A stretch of DNA of 64,000 nt from Cristatella mucedo (taxonomy: Eukaryota > Bryozoa > Phylactolaemata > Cristatellidae): the NCBI GenBank assembly GCA_009760855.2, contig WPIO01000065.1, positions 376,001 through 440,000 on the forward strand. Direction: 5' to 3'. This document shows positions 33,391-44,222 of the stretch, piece after piece (positions within the stretch are counted from its first letter, which is position 1; every line of letters begins with the position of its first letter). The translations under genes were made by a program, and so were the position numbers. The notes beneath the pieces are model-generated. The model worked only from the letters and a program-made list of their open reading frames with translations. It did not search any database and was not told the origin of the DNA.

Positions 33391-33844
33391 TATGGCTGAA
33401 TAGCAAGCGGGAAGAGGCAAAGACCAACCGCCGCGGCATTGCATGATTAACAGCAAAAGCAAAAGACTCCGATCTCGCTTCCGTCGCCGACCCTAATGAC
33501 CTCTTTCCGGCTGTCTTTCACTGCTGTGGCAGTGAGCTCACCAGCGGGTCATCTTTAACGTCAAAATTGCGTTATAACCCCCCCCCCTCACTTTTCTATG
33601 CACATTGTTAAACCCTTCCCACCGGAAGTTAGCACAGTGCCCCGTACCGATCAAGCTTCCCTTTGCAGCTAAGGCTCTCAGTAGCTAAAAATTATTAAAA
33701 AAAAGTATCAAACTCTTTCGATGCAGCACAAATTTTCATGCATACGGTATAAAGCAAAGTCACGAAGTCACAAAGAGAGTGCCGACACTTCGCTGGAGAG
33801 CTTTCTGTAGCATCCTCAAAGCCTAAACAGATTTCGGATCATAA

Positions 33845-34165
33845 TTTTTTTTATTGAGCCCTCAAGTAACTGAATCCCTTTGTAGGCCTTTTAGATATAC
33901 TGCAAAAGGAAGCATGATCAAAAAGTTAGTGCTAGCAATTTCAACAAGCATAACATGGTTAGAGGTGACATGCACTGTGTCAACGTGTTAAATATGGTTA
34001 GTGGTAGTATGCACAGTGTCGGCACGTATAAGCACACAAAGAACGAATCACGAGGATCCACTCAAGGGCGTAAGAAACAGGTGCGTTTATAGCTTCTTTT
34101 TAAATTTCCTTAAGTCAGGGAATGTCGTGCCGTCAGTCGGGTGTGAGCTCCCGGCTTTGGGAGCA
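33845..34165 (-). mobile_element. LINE 3' end, minus orientation
   Basis: Reversed tail (ATTTTTTTTATTGAGCCCTC, CTTTTTGTAGG-like), then the reversed subterminal text with GACATGCACTGTGTCAAC and the reversed C-terminus (GTGTGAGCTCCCGGCTTTGG). It abuts a plus-strand LINE copy head to head. Confidence 0.8.
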
Positions 34166-35445
34166 TACGAACTAAGGCTCAGGTCCTATCACAGTAGGAG
34201 ACTCCAGAGTACTGATGTGAATGGATGTAGATCATCCGAGGAACCTCTGAAATATGGGGTAACTCAGGAAACTGTGCTGGGTCCAATTCTTTCACGATAT
34301 ATACTCTCCTTCTTGCCGATGTGATTACTGAGCACAATCTAGGCTTTTCACTTATATGCAGATGACACTCAGTTGTACCTTTGTTTTGATTCCTCCCTGC
34401 CCTCCAGCACATCGAATTCTCTCAACTCCTTACTGCATGTATTGTGACATCCGCACATGGATGGCAACAAATTGTCGTAAATTGAATGATGATAAGACCA
34501 ACCTACTAGTTATGGGCAAACCAAGTGTGATTTAGAAATTGGAACGGCTAACGCTCAAAATCGACCCTGCTAGCATATCTCCTGTTGAATCTGCACGAAA
34601 TCTAAGTGTCCTTTTCCAAAGTAACCTTTTATTAGACGACCACAACAGCTCCACAGTCAAGTCTGCCTACTTTCAGTAACAAAACATTGCTAAAATTTCG
34701 GCTTCTTAAGAAAGGGATACCCCATATAGGTTGGTCCATGCATTTTTGACATCCCGTCTTGACTTCTGCAACTCACTACTTGCTGGTCTTATGGCCTGTG
34801 CAATTAGGTGCTTGCATATGATGCAAAACTCCGCATCTAGGCTTCTCTGTCGTGAGCATTGAAGTTGCCACATCAAACCACTTCTTGACGACCTGCACTG
34901 GCTACCAGTCAAGCAAAGCATCAACTTCAAGGTTTCGTCACTCACTTTTAGGTCCCTTCGTTCTTTGGATCCAGTCTACCTATCAGATCTACTCCCCCAT
35001 CACGCTAAGCATCGTGCTACCCGCTTTTCGGAATCTAACTGTTTACCCATACCTCGTGCAAATCTCAAATCCTTTGGAAACTGTGCCTTTAGTTTGTACG
35101 CTCTCAAATCCTGTAACTCCCTCCCGACCTAAGTCACGACATCTTCTGATTTGTCCACACTTAAAAAGAAACTAAAATTGCACCTATTTATGACAGCATT
35201 TAGTGGGTCCCTGTGATTCGTTATTTGTGTGCTTATGCGTGCTGACACCGTGCATACTGCCACTAACCACATTTGCATGCTGACCCTGTACATGTCACCC
35301 CGAACCATGTTGTTCTTGTTGTTTATTGAGCATGCTACCAAAAATCATTGAATCGTGCTTCGTTTGCAGCAGATGTGAAGTGCCTAGAAAGAGATTTATT
35401 TCTCTGAGAGCGCTATATCAAGTATATAGCTATAATTATTATTAT
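34166..35445 (+). mobile_element. LINE copy, RT domain through 3' tail, plus orientation
   Basis: Starts in the RT domain at CAGGTCCTATCACAGTAGGA. It includes an intact-looking YADDTQL coding box (TATGCAGATGACACTCAGTT at about 34,354) and the QNSASRL-like box, and ends with CTAGAAAGAGATTTATTTCT and a (ATT)n-like tail near 35,440. Frames are broken by stops and indels. Confidence 0.85.
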
Positions 35446-35449
35446 AAAA

Positions 35450-35720
35450 GGTACAGTTGCCAAAGGATTTGAGGTTAGGACAAGGTGGAGCTAAAAAGGG
35501 GACGATTTGATTCAGAAAAGCGGATGGTGAGACGCCCAGCTGGCTGGGGAGTAGTTCTGATAAATTGGGCGGATCCAGAGAATAAAGGCACATAAAAAGT
35601 GAATGACAAAACATTCAAGTCGATACGCTGCTTGATTGGGAGCAAGTGCAGGTCTGATGTGCGAAAAATGGTAAGCAGACTGCATCGCATGCAACAATCA
35701 GAAAACGAGATGCTTTGTTG
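35450..35720 (-). mobile_element. LINE internal fragment, minus orientation
   Basis: Minus-strand text includes TCACTTTTTATGTGCC and CTCTGGATCC, equivalent to LINE coding TFRSLYSLAPAYLSDLL at about 53,190-53,250. It lacks the 3' tail. Confidence 0.7.
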
Positions 35721-35844
35721 AGTGAGAAAGGCGGTTGAGAAAGTAAATTGCATAGTATTAGCAGCAAAGAGCCACTTTCAGTTGATGTGCCATAGTCTGG
35801 AACAAGATTTCATCATTAGCCAGTTTTTAAGGTTCGATCAATTT

Positions 35845-35955
35845 TAAGGTTAATTTATTTAATGATCGAGGTCGTGTGTTCGAGCCTCGTGGCGCATGTG
35901 AAGTGCCTGAATACGTACTAAGTTCTCTTATGACAATATAAGAATGAATTACGCT
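35845..35955 (+). mobile_element. SINE family A, 5'-truncated
   Basis: B-box half and tail only: GAGGTCGTGTGTTCGAGCCT, GTGAAGTGCCTGAATACG, AAGTTCTCTTATGACAATAT. Confidence 0.7.
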
Positions 35956-36224
35956 TATATTTAGGTGTTGTTGTGAAAGAACTACGAAATTGAATTCACA
36001 ATGTGGGTCTGGCCTGTCAAATGCAAGCTTATATCTCCAACTGCGTTTAGGTGAGAAGATGGAGCTATTGCCGGAGAAGACCCGAGGGTGCTTCGAGAAG
36101 GCTTATCCGTCATCGCGTGCCTTGCTGAGCTGCAGACGGCGGGAAATACGCTACAGGCCATGAGCTTTATATTCACACTAAATCGAGCCCTATGGGAATG
36201 CGTCAAATAATGCTGCTTTGGTAA

Positions 36225-36595
36225 AATGTAGTTTGTATGCTCCCGAAGCTTGGAATTCAATTCCGATGGGCGTCACGACATCCCCTGACTTGACGACATC
36301 TAAAAAAGCTATAAATGCGTCTGTTTATCAGAACATCTAGTGGGTCCATATGATTCTTCCTTTGTGTGCTTATGCATACTGACACTGTGCATGCTACGAT
36401 TAACCACATTTGCATCCTGACCTTAAGCATGTCCCCTCTAACCACGATATACTTATTTGTCATTGAGCATGCTACCACTAACCAGACTTTCATCATTGAT
36501 CACGCTTTCTTTGCAGCAAACGCAAAAAGCCTAGAAAGAGATTAAGTTCTCCGATGGCGCTATACAAATATATTATTGTTATTATTAATGGTGAC
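36225..36595 (+). mobile_element. LINE 3' end, plus orientation
   Basis: From TATGCTCCCGAAGCTTGGAA through GACACTGTGCATGCTACGAT, TTTGCAGCAAACGCAAAAAG and GATTAAGTTCTCCGATGGCG to an ATT-rich tail. Confidence 0.85.
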
Positions 36596-36599
36596 AAAA

Positions 36600-38122
36600 C
36601 CAACCCGGTACACTTAAGACCAGCCAATGGGGCTGGTGCTGCAGTTATGACAGCGTCTCAATTGTTTTATACTGCCAGCTTTTACGTAAATTATAAAATA
36701 TCAAATAAAAAGATCGAGCAACATCGGGCAGAGCGGCATCTATTAGCGTTTGAGTAAATTCATTCATCTGGAGATGGTGAGCTTTCACCGCTGGCTACCT
36801 TCATTCTTGCGCGTAGAAATGCTGGCGCCTTGAAAGTGAAATGAAAGCTACTCATAATAAAAAAAATCGCAGTACTTACGGCGCACCGAAGAATGGTGTG
36901 TCTAAAAGAAAAAAAAAAATTATGCTCACCCATTGGAGCATGACGCGAAAGGCTAGAGAGCTGGAGCCTGATGCGCATAGTTTTAAGAAATACAGCACTG
37001 CTGGCTTATTCGAATCCCTATCCAACAGTCGCCTTCACTGGTCTAACCGCGAGCTTTAGGACGCGCCTGCTTAATCCGCCGTGTACCAGCTGGCATTTGA
37101 ATCAATTAACGGAGCAGACCGCTAATAGACACCGTAATGAGATGCTACTTCGACGTTGGTCAGCCGCTAACGTTCTCAAAAGTGGGCGCACAATCTTATG
37201 TCATACCAAATTTACAGCTCTGTGCAATGAAAGCGCCTTTACATAAATTTTAAGCGTCATTAAATAGCATTATTAATGAGTCATCATTAGCAGAAAGCAA
37301 GCCTCGACGGGAGCTGGGGCGTACGCTTCGCAAACGGCTGCGCAGCCAATCGCAGTGCTTCAGAATTACGCAAGAGCGTGAGCTTAACTTGGGGCTAAAA
37401 GTGAGATAATAGACTTGAGATTTATACGCATTTACAGATATCGTTGGAGATTCATCAACGCCAGGGTGATATTAGTTATTGCCTCTATGGTCTCTTCATA
37501 AACATTGAACGGAGTTGAAAGATATGAGCTGTGAACGTCTGCACTGCCTTTCTTGTGCGGCAGCTGTCTTTATTTAAATCATCTTCGTGACCAAGCACCG
37601 CACGAAATATATTAAGCGCGGCTACTCGGACCGCGTAGGCTTGCTAAAATGGACTCGCTTTAAACGCTTGCAATTAGAGTTCGACTCTAGCCAGTAAATT
37701 CATAACCAAGTCGGTCAAAGAGGCGAGTTAATATTTTGTATGAGGCACTAGCATGACGATTCGCACATATGTAGGATATTGAAATTACACGGATGTCTCG
37801 AAATCTATCTATCGAATTAACTCTTATTTTCTGTGCTGACTGGAATGTCTCCTTTCCACTTATGTTACCATGCCCAGAAATACACTTTGTCCTACGATGG
37901 TACCATGCAATCGTGTATTTTTATTATTTTTATCACCTTTTTGCCTATTTTGAATATTTGCAGATCTAAGTGAGACCCTTGCTTGCGAGTATCAGCTAAA
38001 AATTATCCATCACCGATATTTTCCGTGACTCAGCAGTCTCGTCACATTTTCAGCGAGACACAGAAACTTTATTCCATCCGAAGAATTTTTTTTATGAAAT
38101 AAAATGCTTCTGAATTCTTCGT

Positions 38123-38157
<35 letters not shown>

Positions 38158-38685
38158 AAAGCAATTTATTTTTATTAAATTTATTAATCTTCCTCCGTCT
38201 AATTGGCTTAGCCATAGTATTTTGAGCCACTTTCAAGATTCCCTGTGGCTAGTTCACACTCGGGAAATGATAGTTAACCGCAGGCTCGATTTCCTGTAAG
38301 CGTTCGGCCCTTTAGCGCGCGGCCGCTCGCTTCCTCTGGAGCCTACCTCCTGTTGCCTCGTTTCTTGAAGTTCCGCAACCCATCGTTTCTTATTGGCGGA
38401 GAGCTGTTTCCGGCATGAGTCAACTCTAGCTGCGCATCAACATTTTTAAGACGGTGTGCATTTTGATGAGGCGGCGCGGCTCGGTGGCTTGGTGTTCACT
38501 TGGGCGTTCCGGGTAGTGACGCGTCCGGCAGTGACGAAATAATGATATGCCACCCTTTTAATAGAAAGAGCTAAGAGGCGCCATACAGCCAATAACCGCG
38601 AAACTCCCTCAATTGCTGCCAAAGAAGCTCGAGAGTTAATCTCTCGGGCGCAGGCTTTGGCGTAGAGCTCCTTTGCGTCAGTAAT
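36600..38685. other. Intergenic, no gene seen
   Basis: AT-rich. Short frames only (up to 91 codons at 36,971-37,246, no family features). Contains an (AG)15 tract at 38,126-38,155. Confidence 0.4.
38126..38155 (+). repeat. (AG)15 microsatellite
   Basis: 30-bp uninterrupted AG tract in AT-rich DNA. Confidence 0.95.
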
Positions 38686-38687
38686 AA

Positions 38688-38875
38688 TAATAATAGTAAT
38701 GCACTTGATAAAGCGCCCTCAGAGAACTCAATCTCTCTCTAGGCGCTTTACATTTGCTGCAAAGGGAAATGCAATTGAATGGTGAGTAAAATCATGCTTG
38801 ACAAACAAATAAAATGAATAACATGGTTAGGGGTGACATGCTCAGGGTCAGCACGTCTGCAACTCAGCAAAGGCA
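38688..38875 (-). mobile_element. LINE 3' tail, minus orientation
   Basis: Reads (TAA)n, TAAAGCGCCCTCAGAGAACT, CTAGGCGCTTTACATTTGCT, then ATAACATGGTTAGGGGTGAC and the reversed subterminal region. Confidence 0.85.
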
Positions 38876-38879
38876 CACC

Positions 38880-40830
38880 GACTAAGCGGTGTTACTCATG
38901 AGATAGAATCTCTCTTATCGCTAGTGTCAGACATTGCGAAACGATCCAGCAAAGCAAGAAGCAGAGCGGGGCTCTGCCTTAGTCTACATTCCTGATAAGG
39001 TCATTATGCATTCGCTTCAGTGGTGACTCTGCGGAGTAATTTGCTCTTAAACATGACTAGAATTTACTCCGTAGGCTTACAGTTTTGGTGTCAAAATTTA
39101 GCTGACCAGCCACTACTTGTTCCAATGTCTTTTGATCGTAACGACAGTAGGCAGACTGACTGAAATCACTGAAAACGCAAGTTCTCTTGAGTTATCATCG
39201 CCTGCTTAATGAGTTTCCGAACAACAGCCTTTTAAGGATGCATAGACAAGGTAATATTATATACATAATATATATATATATATTATCGTATCTACAAATA
39301 AACTATATATTTATGCAGAGACGCTTCAAAAAGATGCATCTCGAAAGGAAAACGGTGGTCATAAGGTCTACAGGGCTATTATTTGGTCAGTCTGAAAGAT
39401 CAACTTTGCGACGAGGTCATTAGGTAACTAGTGGCAGGCTGGAATGTGGAAATTGAATGACTACATGTATCTGAGGTTGAGGAGTCCAAAGGAGATTTTA
39501 CCATGGAGATTGACTCACTGATCTATCTTGAAAGGAAAAAAGGTTGAGACACGATCTGCTAAATCACTACAAGGATCACTCAGTAAGGTATTAGTTTACC
39601 TGGGGGCGGTTAAGGAGATTGTTGATGGTAGACATCAGTCTTTTTACATTTCGCACTGGTGATTCCACTACATTTTGTAGAAGTTAGACTTAATCTTAGC
39701 TAGTACGGAATGGTACGATCTACAATAGCTCTTGCATGTCAGCCAATGGACACTTAGTCCTGATACTTTGTGTGTTTTTCTCCTCAAGCTCGCACCGAGT
39801 AGTGCTACCGAGTTTAACGTCTGCAGTGCCATTAGGGGGAGCGCGTACATTGTACTTAGAGGAGCATGCTCGTTCCGAACATCAGTGTATGTAGTGTTGC
39901 AGCGCTCCACCAGTGACGGCAGGTCTGACCGAGGACTATGGACGAGGAAGACATTTTCGTGCTCGCGGCGTCAATATCAAGGGTCTTAAGGCTTCGCGAT
40001 TCGCAGTTTATTTTTGAAGTGTACGTAGGCTGCAGACTAGATGAGATTCGCGTATAGTCAGATGTGCACATATTTGTAATCAGAGTTGAAAACATACAAT
40101 CGTCGAAGAATATTTGATCGCATGTGCGATCTTCGTTGCGATTGCGGGCATTCTCATGAGCCACACAAAGAAATGAATCCGTCGAGGTAAGAAACTGTGC
40201 ACTTAACGGGTCAGTTGGGCTTTAAAATTAGCGTCAAAATTACTCAGTCATGGGTTTAATTTGTGGAATGTGGAATTGAAATAACAAGATAAGAAAAATC
40301 TTAAATAAAGGAAGAATTTATACTTTGAGGGCGATATATTCCTACCGTCTTGGCAACGTGCTGTGGGAGGGACTCAAAACAAGACATTCGAAGACTGTCT
40401 TGAGGTTACTGAAAACAGTTTTAAATTGGGGAGGAGCAAGTACAAATATTTACCTCCACCATCTCTGATTGATCTCGATGTACGAAAGAAAGAAAACTAC
40501 ACCTGTAGTGATGGTATCGGCTACTCTCTGGCAGTTAGTCGATTTCAGCCGTGTCTCAGCCTAAGCAAACAGGTTGAGGTGTCCTCGGGAACCGCATTGG
40601 GTGTCATTAAGGTTTCTTGAACGTGGAGCAGGCGTTCCATAGTTGCGCTTTTGGAGCGACCGCTGGGGTTATAGATGGTCTAATGACCGCTAAGCCTATT
40701 GGTTAATGATAATTAGCAGCGTACACTCGCAAATCCCTGGAGGCTTCATACTGGCCGGACCAGCTCCGGAGAGGAGCGTTGTTTCTCCGGCGCAGCGGGT
40801 GGTCAAGCGCACATCCGCACCCGGAAGTCT
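38880..40830. other. Intergenic, unassigned repeat debris
   Basis: No supported gene. The text at about 38,990-39,140 (GGTCATTATGCATTCGCTTC) resembles that at about 25,700-25,850 (GGTCGTTATACATTCGCAGC), so both may be parts of one unnamed repeat. An (AT)n-rich tract lies at about 39,255-39,290. Short frames at 39,732-39,989 and 40,363-40,620 carry no recognisable motif. Confidence 0.35.
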
Positions 40831-40924
40831 CTAACCTGAGCAACGCAGGCATGTAGCATTTAGCATGCGAAGTTCAGATCTGCTGGCCACTCCGATCTTC
40901 GGGGCCATGCGATCACCTACTGCT

Positions 40925-41050
40925 GCCGCAGCTGCTGCTGTCTGCTGCTGGCTGCTGCTGGCTGCTGGCTGCTGGCTGCTGCTGGCTGCTGCTGGCTGCT
41001 GCTGGCTGCTGCTGGCTGCTGCTAGCTGCTGCTGGCTGCTGCTACTGCTA
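40925..41050 (+). repeat. CTG-rich tandem repeat
   Basis: Imperfect repeat built of GCTGCTGCTG-like decamers. On the minus strand one frame reads Ser/Gln/Ala runs. No evidence that it is translated. Confidence 0.85.
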
Positions 41051-41394
41051 GAGGGTGCCGTTGCAAAATTTGGAAGAGAGAATGTAGTCCGGGCGACGAC
41101 GGTTCGTCTGCTTATTGCGTGGTCGAAGGCGTCGGGAACGAGACTGACCATATAGCCAGCGTAAGCGCTGCTGCCGCCGCGGCGTTAGCCTGAGCGGCAG
41201 CCCCGCACCAATGCTCGGCCAGAAGCCACAGCTATGGAGGCTCTCGTAAACCAAGCATCAATGAAGCTGCACTCCGTGAAAGCGCAGTCGACGTACCGAG
41301 AAAGCAACGGCGATTCAGGCCGCTGTCCAGTGCACTCGACTCAGGGTAGCGCACAAATGAGTAACATAATAGAAATAGTATTAATTATAACGAT

Positions 41395-41760
41395 GATAAC
41401 ACATTTGTATGGCGCCCTCAGAGAACTTGAAAAAATACTAGTTGATTAAACAGCCTCTATTGTACAGCGGCAGAAGAGCCTTAACGGCTATCACCACCGC
41501 TTGCAGCAGCAAAGAAATGTCGCCCGCCGCAGGATTAGAACCCACGACCTCGGGACCAAGGTTGTGAAGAGAAACCGCCTTACCTAGTGTGCCACCGTGG
41601 CTTAATCTCTTTCTAGGCATTTCACGTATGGCGTAAAGGTTATCTATTATATGTATTTTAATTATGGCTATACTTAAGGTTGTATTGATCACATGGTTAG
41701 TAACAGCACGCACAGTGTCAACAAGAATAACATCGTCAAAGTTGACATACATAGCGTCAT
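41395..41760 (-). mobile_element. LINE 3' tail split by a SINE
   Basis: Reversed LINE tail begins ATGGCGCCCTCAGAGAACTT (to about 41,429) and resumes at about 41,600 with TTAATCTCTTTCTAGGCA and TCACATGGTTAGTAACAGCA. The gap is a family B SINE. Confidence 0.8.
41430..41602 (-). mobile_element. SINE family B, minus orientation, inside a LINE tail
   Basis: AAAAAATACTAGTTGATTAA, AGAAGAGCCTTAACGGCTAT, CACCACCGCTTGCAG and ACCCACGACCTCGGGACC match the copies at 22.4 and 63.9 kb. Confidence 0.85.
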
Positions 41761-42485
41761 TCTAACAGCAAAGAAATTGAGATAGCGGACGCTGGTCCAC
41801 GGCGTAAGCTTCAACTACCTTAGCGATTAACACGCAACCTTGAAAACTATTATGCAAACACACAGTACGCGGCGAAAGTCGACATTTTTCAGCGGCTCGG
41901 CCGTTTATGGTTAGTGCACTTTCCGATAAAAACCGTGGCGGATGTTACAAGCGTACCAACTCGACCCTATAGCTCGATGGCGGAATTACAAGTTACTGCT
42001 AGCCGCAGACGAGTTCGAAGCAGGCGAAGAGGAGGCGAGCGCAGAGAGCGGTTTAGCAGGCACTATACGTGCTCTCTTATTACACCGTAGCCAATAGCAA
42101 ACAAGCAGCCGCCAGCGGCCTTCAGTCTTTCAGGCTCATCCATCTCTTCTCCCGTGTAATTAGTGCCCACGGAGAAATTTTCAGCAAGTCCTTGATTAAA
42201 TGAGACCGCCATGAAACAAAATAGAATTTTAGATCTCGGTTGATCTACGTTGATCTGTGTATTTCTTGCCCTACAAATGCTCGGTTTTTGTTGCTCATCA
42301 CTAGTCGCCGCTGCCGTGTCCATGTTTGCTGCGCATGCTTCGCTGACCAGAATGGCCCACTGCAACGCAAGTCGCAAGACGTTAGGCCACTCCTGAAGCC
42401 AGAATTGTATTTGGTCTAAATGCACATGTGTCGCTGCTGTGGGTAATAAAAAATAAATAAATAAATAATGTATAATTCAAAAGCG
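41761..42485. other. Intergenic, no gene seen
   Basis: A 120-codon minus frame at 42,063-42,425 has no recognisable family features. (ATAA)n at about 42,448-42,468. Confidence 0.35.
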
Positions 42486-42489
42486 TCGT

Positions 42490-42635
42490 TTATGAAAGGG
42501 CAGAAGTGCCATTGCGGGGGCCATCACTCCAATAACAGCATGCGAAGCACGATCGCCAGCAGATCGCCAGAAGTCGAACCCACGACCTGGGCGATGAAGT
42601 GTGCAAGCACCTTACCTTTAAGCTAAGACCTGGGG
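42490..42635 (-). mobile_element. tRNA-derived SINE, family B-like, minus orientation
   Basis: On the minus strand: TTAAAGGTAAGGTGCTTGCA, then AGGTCGTGGGTTCGACTTCT (B-box-like), then a tail GGCACTTCTGCCCTTTCATA comparable to family B. A G9 run marks its 5' side on the plus strand. Confidence 0.6.
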
Positions 42636-43267
42636 GGGGGGGTAATGCGAGCTTAGACAGTGCCGACTGGTGGCGAAGAGATGACGCCGACAGTAGACCG
42701 TAACCTTTGAGAGTTGCGAGCGCGCCAGCGGATTCACGCGCCAGCCGATGCACGAGCAATGGGGTGGGGGTGGGGTAGCGAGCGTGCCCATCGACGAATC
42801 GCTTTGTTCTGCTCGAGTCGGTGGGACGACTATTAAGGTGCGTTCGAAAGGGCGGGGCAAGTCTAAGGAAACAGCGGCGGCGCCTAACAGCGAACTTGGT
42901 CGGCGCGAAGGACCGACGTCGAGCATTCATCGAAATGCGTCGAACGCGCGGATAGGCCGTTTCGCGTTGGCGAAAGTGCGCTCGCTGGCTCGGAGCCGAC
43001 CGGGTCGGCGACTCCGGAGACGCGACGCGAGGGCCGCTGCTCGACAGCTGACGCACGGGTCGAGCAGCGGCCGAGATCGATTCGCCACAGCAGACCGGCT
43101 TGCCGTGAGTGGCTTCGCCGACCTACGTCCGACGTCGCCGCGCGCGGACCGTCCACGGAGCGCGTCTTCGGCGCAGGGCCGATGGACGCAGAGAGCCTTC
43201 GGCGCCTTCGGCGCCTTCGGCTGGCGACTGCCCTCGGCGGCCGCTCTTCTCCTCGCGAACGCTTAAG

Positions 43268-43654
43268 ATGGCGATGCTCGACAGCGAGGCTGCGCTGCTC
43301 AGCGCTCTTCGCTGCCCTGCCGAGTCCTGTACCGGTGGCTCCGGAGGCCTCTATCAAGGCCTCTCCGCTTCGACTTCGCTGACGAAGAACGCCGCCTGGC
43401 GGCCCCTGGAGCCGCGGTCTGGCGGTCGCTCGCTCGCGCGCTCGATACGGACGCACGCCGCCGCCGCCCGCCGCCGCCGCGCGCCGCCGTCGCCGCGCGG
43501 GGTCACGCGCATGGAAGCCCCGCTTGCTCGTGCCGCGTCGTTGCCGACCGAGTCGCGACGAGTCGGCGGCCGCGCGCGGCGTCGGGCGAGGAAAGGGCGA
43601 ACCCGGACGCGAGTTCGCGCCGAGCGGCAGCGTCTTGAGAGAGCCGGGCGCACT
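43268..43654 (+). CDS. Possible plus-strand first coding exon, product unknown
   Basis: ATG at 43,268 in good context (CTTAAGATGGCG) opens 129 codons and ends in a strong donor (CGCACT|GTAAGTTT) at phase 0. The predicted start is MAMLDSEAALLSALRCPAES, then Gly/Ser-rich, then very Arg-rich text. The frame is also open upstream of the ATG, and the minus strand is open too, so base composition alone could explain it. No second exon was found. Unrecognised. Confidence 0.25.
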
Positions 43655-44020
43655 GTAAGTTTAATCCGCTAACGAGGGCCGCAGTCATAAAATGCCCGAG
43701 CTACCCTCCGCGTGACGCGGAGTTGTACATACGCGCCGGCGGCCGCAGCGTCGGGCCCGCGGGAGACCTGAGCGACGGGGCGCACGGCAGCGTCAGAGCA
43801 CGCGGTCGCGTCCGAGTGTAAATCGCCGCTGGAGCCGTCGCCGCCGAGGCCGCCTCCATTGCTGCTGCATCGACCGTGTGTAGTGTTTCGAGTCGAGCGC
43901 GATACGGAGCGTCGCTCTCTCCGCGGGCCAAGCGCCGCCGTCGCCAATCCGCCAGCCCACCAATCCCGGACTTTTAAAGCTGACGCTCTGACGAAAAGGA
44001 CAGCCAAGTCGCTTATATTC

Positions 44021-44061
44021 ATACACTGCGCTATCATATACATACACTGCGCTATCATATA
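44021..44061 (+). repeat. Two tandem copies of a 21-bp unit
   Basis: ATACACTGCGCTATCATATA plus one base, directly repeated. It lies in the 3' flank of the Lys-rich gene. Confidence 0.9.
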
Positions 44062-44222
44062 CAGCGCTCGCGCTGCCGCGTCAGGCGTCGCGAACTGGTT
44101 CGGCGACGCCGCGTTCGGTGGTGCCGATGCAGCGGCGGCAGCCTAGCGGAAGCTCCGAGCTAGCAGCAGGCGCCGACGAGCATGCGCGCCGGCGGCTCGC
44201 GTGCGCCCGGCGCCCGGGCCGG

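Larger units (their letters stand above)
42740..44222. other. GC-rich, CpG-rich tract, possible promoter region
   Basis: All six frames are largely open because of composition. Could hold 5' ends of divergent genes or the 3' UTR of the Lys-rich gene. A 13-bp perfect inverted repeat lies at 43,032-43,044/43,060-43,072. Confidence 0.4.

Noticed and set aside
37640-37710. tRNA-like text with GAGTTCGACTCTAGCC
   Set aside because: Only the B-box-like part fits; I could not fold a cloverleaf, and no second copy supports a SINE.
40831-41151. Poly-Gln/Ser protein on the minus strand
   Set aside because: Product of the CTG-rich repeat, with no splice sites or flanking coding support.
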